A DNA stretch of 7,011 nt. Source: Caldisericota bacterium (lineage in GTDB: Bacteria; Bipolaricaulota; Bipolaricaulia; Bipolaricaulales; Bipolaricaulaceae). The notes beneath the pieces are model-generated. The model saw only the letters and a list, made by a program, of their open reading frames with translations, was not told the origin of the DNA and did not search any database. Below, one piece after another: positions 1 to 7,011 of this stretch. The DNA lies in the NCBI GenBank assembly GCA_013151115.1, contig JAADIW010000020.1:1-7011 (forward strand), given 5' to 3'. Numbering within the stretch: position 1 is the stretch's first letter; the number at the start of each line of letters is the position of its first letter. The position numbers and the translations under genes are program-made.

Positions 1-1
1 G

Positions 2-1672
2 GGGAGGAGGCTCCTGCGCCGCTGGCTCCTCCATCCCCTGCGGGACCGCCGCGCCATCGAGGGCAGGCTCGATGCGGTGGAGGCGCTGGCCAACTCCTGG
101 GACCCCGGTGAGCTCGCGGAGGCCCTGCGTAAGGCGTGTGACCTGCCGCGGCTCCTGGGGCGGTTGGGGGTGGGACGCGCGACCCCCCTGGATCTCGCGC
201 TGTTGCGGCGCACCTTCCGGGCGCTCCCCCAAGCGGCCGGGGCCCTCCGGGCGCTCCCCGCGCGGCCGCCCGCCCTGGAGCGTTGCCTCCGCGCCCTGGA
301 GGAGGCGCCTCTGGGCATCGCCGATGAGCTCGAGCGGTTCCTGGTGGACTCCCCCCCGCCGAGCCCCGAGGAGGGGGGCCTCGTGCGGGAGGGCTACTCC
401 CCGGAGCTCGATCGCCTCCGGACGCGGGCGGCGGAGCTCCGGGAGGAGATCGCGGCGCTGGAGCGTCGCGAGCGTGAGCGCACCGGGATCCCCACCCTCC
501 GGGTGAGCTACAACCAGGTGCTCGGTTACTTCTTCGAGCTCACCAAGACCCATCTGGAGAAGGTCCCCCCGGATTGGCGGCGCCGCCAGACCCTGAAGGG
601 GGTGGAGCGGTTCACGTCGGCCGAGCTCGAGTCCCTGGCCGACGAGCTCGCCCAGGTCGAGGCCCGGGCCGTGGAGCTCGAGCGGACGCTTTACGAGGGG
701 ATCATCGAGCGTATCCGGGCCGAGATCCCCGGGCTACGGCGTCTGGGAGAGGCGCTGGCGGAGCTGGATGTGCTGTGCTCCCTGGCGGAGGCCGCGCGCA
801 AGTACGGCTGGAGGCGGCCCCGGTTCACCGACGCGCCGCGGATCACGATCCGCGGGGGGAGGCACCCGGTGGTGGAGCGGACCCGTGACTTCGTCCCCAA
901 CGACCTCGTGATGGACGAGGGGGTGAGGCTCGCGGTGGTCACCGGGCCCAACATGGCGGGGAAATCGGTCTTCCTCAGGCAGGCGGCGTTGATCGCGTTG
1001 CTCGCGCAGATGGGCTCCTTCGTCCCCGCCGAGGAGGCCGAGCTCCCCATCTTCGACAAGATATACACCCGGGTGGGGGCCACCGATGCCCTCTCCGGGG
1101 GGCTCTCCACCTTCATGGCGGAGATGCGGGAGGCGGCCACGATCCTCTCCGGCGCCACGGAGCGGTCGCTCGTGATCCTGGACGAGCTCGGACGGGGGAC
1201 GAGCACCTACGATGGGATGGCCCTGGCGTGGGCCATCGCGCGGTACCTGGTGGAACGGGTGGGGTGCAAGACCCTGTTCGCCACCCATTACCGCGAGCTC
1301 ACGCGCCTGGCGGAAGAGGTCCCGGGGGTGGTGAACCTCCACGCCGCGGTGCGGGAGTGGCGGGGGGAGGTGATCTTCCTCCACCGCGTCCTCCCGGGCG
1401 CCGCGGAGCGGAGTTACGGGGTCCAGGTGGCGCGGCTGGCGGAGATCCCGGAGGGGGTGTTGCGGGAGGCCGAGCGCATATTGGCGCTTCTCGAGCGGGA
1501 GGAGGCGATGACGGGGCCGCCGCGCGGGGGGGCCGCGGGGGCCCAGCTGCCCCTGTTCCCCCCGGAGGCACATCCGCTGGTGGAGGAGCTGAAGGGCCTG
1601 GATCCCGAGCGCCTCACCCCCCTCGAGGCGCTGGAGCTCCTCTTCCGTTGGAAGGAACGCTGGGGGAAGTGA
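2..1672 (+). CDS. mutS: DNA mismatch repair ATPase MutS, C-terminal part (5' end outside window)
   Basis: MutS recognises mismatched or looped-out bases and, as an ATP-switched clamp, recruits MutL. The reading frame is open from the window edge, so this is the last 556 residues. By comparison with family members of about 800-860 residues, roughly the first 300 (mismatch-recognition and connector domains) are missing. Counting from the edge, residues 1-31 are the lever-domain motif (RRLLRRWLLHPLRDR...DAVEAL). The clamp segment has TGIPTLRVSYNQV at about 161-173. The ATPase domain has Walker A GPNMAGKS (315-322), an SGGLSTFMAEM signature (365-375), Walker B LVILDE (390-395) and ATHY (427-430). 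QLPLF at 515-519 fits the MutS beta-clamp-binding consensus, followed by the usual C-terminal LTPLEAL helix. One oddity: the residue after GKS is Val, where Thr is usual. The gene converges on the 5S rRNA gene, whose 3' end is only 30 bp beyond the stop. MutS identity is very secure. Confidence 0.97.
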   Translation, partial: GRRLLRRWLLHPLRDRRAIEGRLDAVEALANSWDPGELAEALRKACDLPRLLGRLGVGRATPLDLALLRRTFRALPQAAGALRALPARPPALERCLRALEEAPLGIADELERFLVDSPPPSPEEGGLVREGYSPELDRLRTRAAELREEIAALERRERERTGIPTLRVSYNQVLGYFFELTKTHLEKVPPDWRRRQTLKGVERFTSAELESLADELAQVEARAVELERTLYEGIIERIRAEIPGLRRLGEALAELDVLCSLAEAARKYGWRRPRFTDAPRITIRGGRHPVVERTRDFVPNDLVMDEGVRLAVVTGPNMAGKSVFLRQAALIALLAQMGSFVPAEEAELPIFDKIYTRVGATDALSGGLSTFMAEMREAATILSGATERSLVILDELGRGTSTYDGMALAWAIARYLVERVGCKTLFATHYRELTRLAEEVPGVVNLHAAVREWRGEVIFLHRVLPGAAERSYGVQVARLAEIPEGVLREAERILALLEREEAMTGPPRGGAAGAQLPLFPPEAHPLVEELKGLDPERLTPLEALELLFRWKERWGK

Positions 1673-1691
1673 CGACCAGGGGGGTGGGGCC

Positions 1692-1702
1692 AAAAAATAA
1701 AA
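1692..1702 (-). terminator. U-rich tract right after 5S rRNA, likely end of the rRNA transcript
   Basis: On the - strand the 5S gene is followed directly by TTTTATTTTTT, in an otherwise very GC-rich setting. There is no separate hairpin. The GC-rich closing helix of 5S itself (TCCGGGCGGC paired with GCCGCCCGGA) would sit immediately before the U tract and could act as the terminator stem. This is inferred from sequence only. The + strand shows no clear hairpin for mutS, so how mutS transcription stops in this 30-bp gap is unclear. Confidence 0.55.
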
Positions 1703-1820
<118 letters not shown>

Positions 1821-1901
1821 ATACCCACACGAACGCCGGGAAATCCCGGCGTACAAGGCGATCCCGTGGTCCTGGCCCCGAAAGGCGAATAGGGCGTCTG
1901 C
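1821..1901 (-). other. 23S-5S internal transcribed spacer
   Basis: This spacer of about 80 nt contains no tRNA. Its 23S-proximal part (to 1865) is the 3' arm of the pre-23S processing stem. The remainder holds a perfect hairpin: ACGCCGGG, loop ATTT, CCCGGCGT (1833-1852, - strand). No U tract follows, so it is not an evident terminator; it may help set the 5S 5' processing site. The last bases before 5S show nothing further. Confidence 0.75.

Positions 1902-1910
<9 letters not shown>
1865..1910 (-). repeat. 3' arm of pre-23S processing stem
   Basis: This arm is an inverted copy of 4960-5007. The two arms align over 46 columns with four differences and two single-base bulges. In RNA every difference is a U opposite a G, so pairing is preserved. 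The inner 24 columns are identical; the innermost seven (CGTAAGG / CCTTACG) are probably helix 1 of mature 23S. Long stems of this type flank bacterial 23S precursors and are cut by RNase III; that cleavage here is inferred. Confidence 0.85.
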
Positions 1911-4959
<3,049 letters not shown>

Positions 4960-4966
<7 letters not shown>

Positions 4967-5007
4967 TAGCAGACGCCCTATTCACCTTTCAAAGACCAGG
5001 GACCACG
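4960..5007 (-). repeat. 5' arm of pre-23S processing stem
   Basis: This is the partner of 1865-1910 and sits between the rRNA promoter and the 23S body. The predicted transcription start (about 5004) falls at the base of this arm, so almost the entire 5' leader would be locked in the stem. The arm also contains the boxA-like sequence. Its differences from a perfect copy of the other arm (C to T, four sites) all allow U-G pairing. Confidence 0.85.
4987..4998 (-). promoter_or_regulatory. boxA-like rRNA antitermination element
   Basis: The - strand reads TGGTCTTTGAAA. This differs at one position from a TGYTCTTTGAAA form of boxA, the NusB/NusE(S10)-binding element of bacterial rRNA leaders and 16S-23S spacers (consensus from memory). 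It lies about 6-18 nt after the predicted start site, where a leader boxA would be expected to work. It is embedded in the processing stem, so binding and pairing would be mutually exclusive or sequential. Confidence 0.6.
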
Positions 5008-5010
5008 CGG

Positions 5011-5040
5011 ATTATAACCCTGTCCCCCAGCCCCCTACAA
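5011..5040 (-). promoter_or_regulatory. Promoter of the 23S-5S unit
   Basis: A perfect -10 hexamer TATAAT occupies 5011-5016, with a weak -35 candidate TTGTAG (5035-5040) 18 bp upstream. The bases after the -10 (CCGCGTG) form a GC-rich discriminator, a common trait of growth-rate-controlled rRNA promoters. The predicted start is a G near 5004. In such GC-rich DNA a consensus TATAAT just ahead of the 23S leader is unlikely to be chance. The -35 assignment is uncertain, and no AT-rich UP element is visible. Confidence 0.7.
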
Positions 5041-5049
5041 GGGGGCGGG
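5026..5049 (-). terminator. GC-rich hairpin between rsfS and the rRNA promoter
   Basis: On the - strand CCC-G-CCCCC, loop TTGTA, GGGGG-C-(T bulge)-GGG forms a nine-pair stem starting seven bases after the rsfS stop codon. There is no following U run, so it could be a weak terminator, an mRNA 3'-end stabiliser, or incidental. The candidate -35 hexamer lies in its loop and the adjoining stem base. Confidence 0.35.
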
Positions 5050-5054
5050 ACCGA

Positions 5055-5060
5055 ATTATA
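5055..5060 (-). promoter_or_regulatory. Second TATAAT (-10-like) overlapping the rsfS stop codon
   Basis: An exact TATAAT includes the TAA stop of rsfS and lies 44 bp upstream of the first -10. This tandem layout resembles the P1/P2 pairs of many rRNA operons. The hexamer 17 bp upstream (CTGGAG) is a poor -35, so the site may be coincidental, since codons GTA TAA already give five of the six bases. Confidence 0.3.
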
Positions 5061-5409
5061 CCGCCTGGGAATGGGGGCTCCAGTCGCGCTTCACGATCTT
5101 GTCGGACCAGAGGCCGTCCAGGTCGTAGAAGGCCCGTGCCTCCCGGTCGAAGATGTGGACCACGAAATCTCCGTAATCCAACAGCACCCAACGTCCCTCG
5201 GGGAGGCCCTCCTCGTGTTCCGGGGCGAGCGGCATCCGCTCCAGGAGCTCCTCGGCCAGGGCCTGGACGTGTTTGGGGTTCTCGCCCGAGGCGAGGAGGA
5301 AGTAACTGGTGGGAATAGTGGTGTCGGAGAGGTCCATGAGGACCAGCTCCATCCCCTTCTTTTCCTCCAATATGGCCGCGGCCTTCTCGATCAGGTCCTC
5401 AATCGCCAA
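5056..5409 (-). CDS. rsfS: Ribosomal silencing factor RsfS
   Basis: RsfS (DUF143 / Iojap family) binds ribosomal protein uL14 on the free 50S subunit and blocks 30S joining, lowering translation during starvation. The 117-residue product is of usual family length and carries the family pattern throughout: an N-terminal helical segment, SYFLLASGENPKHVQALAEEL at about 35-55, WVLLDYGDFVVHIF (74-87) and FYDLDGLWSD (94-103). The start is a TTG at 5407-5409. It is supported by a strong Shine-Dalgarno GGGGAGGGGG (5417-5426) seven bases upstream and by the position of the first conserved helix. The gene overlaps the end of the LCP gene by 11 nt, implying translational coupling in one mRNA. The usual partner nadD is not next to it. 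The next gene downstream is 23S rRNA, so a 50S-silencing factor lies directly before the 50S RNA. Confidence 0.95.
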   Translation of the reverse strand: MAIEDLIEKAAAILEEKKGMELVLMDLSDTTIPTSYFLLASGENPKHVQALAEELLERMPLAPEHEEGLPEGRWVLLDYGDFVVHIFDREARAFYDLDGLWSDKIVKRDWSPHSQAV

Positions 5410-6577
5410 GGACGAACCCCCTCCCCAGGATCAGGATGAGATCGGTGCCCTCCGGGATGGGCGTGGGGAGATCCTCCGGGGAGAAGTCCCCGGCCGCCAC
5501 CACCCGGATCGGGATCCCCGGGAGGAGGGCGTCCTTGAGGGCGACCACCTTGTTGGGATCCCCCGAGAGATCGACGATCACCGTTTCCGGGTAATCGGTC
5601 CGGTCGGCCCAGCCCACCCGGAGGACCCTGACCCCCCGGGCCACCAGGAGGGCCCGTGTCCGGTGCGCGAGGAAGCGCTCCCCGGTCCCGTTCAACACCA
5701 CCACCCGGAGCTCTCCCCGAGTGTAGAAGCGCTCCCCCTCCTCCCAGTGGGTGAGGAGCTTCCGCAGGGCCACGAAGTCGGGCCGCAGGCCTCCCCCCTC
5801 CGTGTCGCTCGACCCCCGCCCGGGGACGGCCCGGAAGAGGTGCGCGGCGAGGGGAAGGTCCCGCAGGCGCCGGGCGAGGTACAGCCCGTCCCACAACGTC
5901 AGATTGGTGTCCACCCGGGATAGACCGAGCTCCAACAGGCCCCGCAGCGCCCGGAGGCCCCGTGAGCGGACCCGCTCGGCGAGGGCCAGCAGGAACTTTT
6001 GTTGGCGGGCGATCCGGTCGTACTCGCTCTCGCTCCCCCGGTACCGCACGTACTTGAGGGCCTCCTCCCCGTCCAACACCCGGACCCCCGGGTCGATGCG
6101 GATGTGGAGGTCCTGGGATTGGTCCTCGTAGACGATCGGTTTATCAACCGTGATCTCGACGCCGCCCACCGCGTCGACGAGATCCACGAACCCGGCGAAG
6201 TCCACCACAGCGTAGTAGTGGACCTCCACCTCGCCGATGGCCTCCACCGCGGCCACCAGGGCCTCCAGGCCACCGTCCCGGTAGATATCCTTCAGGGATT
6301 TCCATTCGCCCCCCCGGTAAGCGAGCAGGTTCGGGGGAAACGAGAGGAGGAAATAGGGGACGGGCCCCTCCGGATCCGGGGATATCCCCAGGAGGGAAAT
6401 GGCGTCGGCCTCGGGTTTGCCCGTCCGGCCTTCGTCCACCCCCACGAAGAGGATATGTACCCACTCCCCCCGGTTGAGGGCCCGCTCGATGGGCGTGGTG
6501 GAGTAAAGGAAATAGAGGCCAACGGCGACCCCGACCAGTACCGCCCCCACGACGCTCCAAACCCAACGCACGCACAA
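5399..6577 (-). CDS. LCP (LytR-CpsA-Psr) family membrane protein with LytR_C domain
   Basis: LCP proteins usually transfer undecaprenyl-linked glycopolymers onto peptidoglycan or other acceptors outside the membrane. The 392-residue product has a short N-terminus, one membrane segment at about 5-25, an LCP domain at about 40-200 and a LytR_C domain at about 289-388 (ELRVVVLNGTG to DLILILG). Recognisable LCP blocks are EADAI (56-60, acidic residue D58), VVDFAGFVDLVDAVGGVEI (124-142), GEEALKYVRYRG (170-181) and EYDRIARQQKFL (185-196). The block usually reading SIPRD is SFPPN here (79-83), so one conserved phosphate-binding arginine and the adjacent Asp are missing; other basic residues (R178, R180, R188, R191) remain. 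The start is uncertain: TTG at 6577 or GTG at 6571, neither with a Shine-Dalgarno. Linkage to rsfS is seen in other bacteria. Family assignment is firm; activity and substrate are unknown. Confidence 0.88.
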   Translation of the reverse strand: MCVRWVWSVVGAVLVGVAVGLYFLYSTTPIERALNRGEWVHILFVGVDEGRTGKPEADAISLLGISPDPEGPVPYFLLSFPPNLLAYRGGEWKSLKDIYRDGGLEALVAAVEAIGEVEVHYYAVVDFAGFVDLVDAVGGVEITVDKPIVYEDQSQDLHIRIDPGVRVLDGEEALKYVRYRGSESEYDRIARQQKFLLALAERVRSRGLRALRGLLELGLSRVDTNLTLWDGLYLARRLRDLPLAAHLFRAVPGRGSSDTEGGGLRPDFVALRKLLTHWEEGERFYTRGELRVVVLNGTGERFLAHRTRALLVARGVRVLRVGWADRTDYPETVIVDLSGDPNKVVALKDALLPGIPIRVVAAGDFSPEDLPTPIPEGTDLILILGRGFVLGD

Positions 6578-6606
6578 AGGTAGCGTATAAGGAGAGTTTC
6601 CGTCAA
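6577..6606 (-). promoter_or_regulatory. Possible promoter of the LCP-rsfS operon
   Basis: The - strand has TTGACG (6601-6606), five of six bases of the -35 consensus. TACCTT (6577-6582) lies 18 bp downstream and fits TANNNT. The predicted start would fall at about 6570, right at the third codon GTG, giving a nearly leaderless mRNA. This agrees with the absence of a ribosome binding site before either start codon, but the -10 is weak. Confidence 0.35.
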
Positions 6607-6655
6607 CTCGAGGTGCCGCGACGTCGGCGGATGGGGATCGGGACCCCCCGTCCGA

Positions 6656-6670
6656 CCGGCCGGGGGCCGG
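6656..6670 (-). terminator. Perfect GC hairpin just after the YbjQ-family gene
   Basis: CCGGCC, loop CCC, GGCCGG follows the stop codon by one base on the - strand. No U run follows, so it is either a U-tract-less terminator or an mRNA-end hairpin. It separates the YbjQ-family gene from the LCP promoter region. The rest of the gap (6578-6655) has only the promoter candidate and a weak GGGG/CCCC pairing around 6632-6650. Confidence 0.4.
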
Positions 6671-6671
6671 A

Positions 6672-6995
6672 TCAGGGCTTTCTCGCGAGCTTTACGGCCG
6701 TTCCGTACGCCAGGATCTCGGCGGCCCCGGCCATGGTCTGGGAGGTGGCGAACCTCACCCCCACCACGGCATCGGCCCCCAGTTTCTCCGCCTGGGAGAT
6801 CATGCGCCGGAGGGCCTCCTCGCGGGCCTTGGACAGCATCTCGGTGTACTCCACCACTTCCCCGCCCACCACGTTCCGCAGCCCGGCGAGGATATCCCGT
6901 CCCAGGTGTCGGGCCCGCACGGTGTTCCCCCGCACGAGCCCCAGGATCTCCACGATCTCATGGCCCGGGACCGTCTCGGTGGTGGTGACGATCAT
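6672..6995 (-). CDS. YbjQ / UPF0145 family protein
   Basis: This 107-residue product matches the YbjQ (UPF0145, DUF74) family in full, from MIVTTTETVPGHEIVEILGLV at the start to the GTAVKL ending. Other family landmarks are the FRD/LGRD-type turn followed by ILAGLRNVVGG (35-45), a charged helix with AREEALRRM at about 57-65, and GADAVVGVRF (73-82). Solved members form ring-shaped oligomers; the cellular role is not established, and metal binding has been suggested. No membrane segment or signal peptide is present, so it should be cytoplasmic. The ATG start is certain: AAGGAGGTG (7000-7008), an ideal Shine-Dalgarno, lies four bases upstream. A gap of about 94 bp and a hairpin separate it from the LCP gene, so it is probably a separate transcript. 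Its promoter lies outside the window. Confidence 0.92.
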   Translation of the reverse strand: MIVTTTETVPGHEIVEILGLVRGNTVRARHLGRDILAGLRNVVGGEVVEYTEMLSKAREEALRRMISQAEKLGADAVVGVRFATSQTMAGAAEILAYGTAVKLARKP

Positions 6996-6999
6996 CTCA

Positions 7000-7008
7000 C
7001 ACCTCCTT
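7000..7008 (-). promoter_or_regulatory. Shine-Dalgarno of the YbjQ-family gene
   Basis: AAGGAGGTG is fully complementary to the usual 16S rRNA 3' tail, with four bases between it and the ATG at 6993-6995. It shows that this organism uses classical Shine-Dalgarno initiation, in contrast to the LCP gene, which has none. Confidence 0.8.
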
Positions 7009-7011
7009 GCC

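Noticed and set aside
734..1693. Open frame antisense to mutS on the - strand
   Set aside because: It mirrors the mutS coding sequence; the + frame has full MutS homology and the antisense product is low-complexity Pro/Arg-rich.
1833..1852. Terminator between 23S and 5S
   Set aside because: The hairpin is perfect but is not followed by a U tract, and 5S must be transcribed beyond it.
1821..1901. tRNA in the 23S-5S spacer
   Set aside because: There is no cloverleaf, TTCRA-type T-loop or CCA end; the spacer is explained by the processing arm and one hairpin.
5309..6583. Open frames on the + strand opposite the LCP and rsfS genes
   Set aside because: The - strand frames carry clear LCP, LytR_C and RsfS motifs; the + frames do not resemble proteins and reflect GC3 bias.

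Overview
The window is a high-GC (roughly two-thirds G+C by eye) bacterial chromosome segment dominated by an rRNA locus. A convergent mutS gene enters from the left edge on the + strand (2-1672, 5' end outside the window). Everything to its right is on the - strand, in transcription order: a YbjQ/UPF0145-family gene (6995-6672), an LCP (LytR-CpsA-Psr) envelope protein gene (6577-5399), rsfS (5409-5056, overlapping the LCP gene by 11 nt), a 23S rRNA gene (about 4966-1902) and a 5S rRNA gene (1820-1703). I see no tRNA, CRISPR array, insertion sequence or phage gene.

The main structural point is that there is no 16S rRNA gene upstream of the 23S. Protein-coding rsfS ends only about 90 bp before the mature 23S 5' end. 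The gap holds a consensus -10 box (TATAAT), a boxA-like antitermination sequence, and one arm of a very long inverted repeat whose other arm lies in the 23S-5S spacer. This is a self-contained 23S-5S transcription unit, i.e. an unlinked rRNA arrangement. The two arms form a nearly continuous 46-bp stem expected to guide pre-23S processing. All four base differences between the arms are of the type that keeps G-U pairing, and three of them fall inside boxA.

The 23S core looks intact (GTPase-centre, peptidyl-transferase and sarcin-ricin segments are all recognisable). It is about 160 nt longer than the E. coli molecule, with nearly all the extra length in domain I. That includes a block of about 45 nt carrying two capped hairpins at 4687-4733. 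The actinobacterial insertion of domain III is absent.

Taxonomy: unlinked rRNA genes, high GC, strongly GC-rich rRNA and Thermus-like stretches of 23S domain I point to a deep-branching, possibly thermophilic bacterium. Deinococcota, Chloroflexota and uncultured phyla with unlinked rRNA are all possible, and I cannot decide between them. Actinobacteria are unlikely. The gene content is housekeeping: mismatch repair, ribosome synthesis and silencing, and envelope. I found no defence or mobile system. The unusual items are the rRNA architecture and an LCP protein that lacks a normally conserved arginine.
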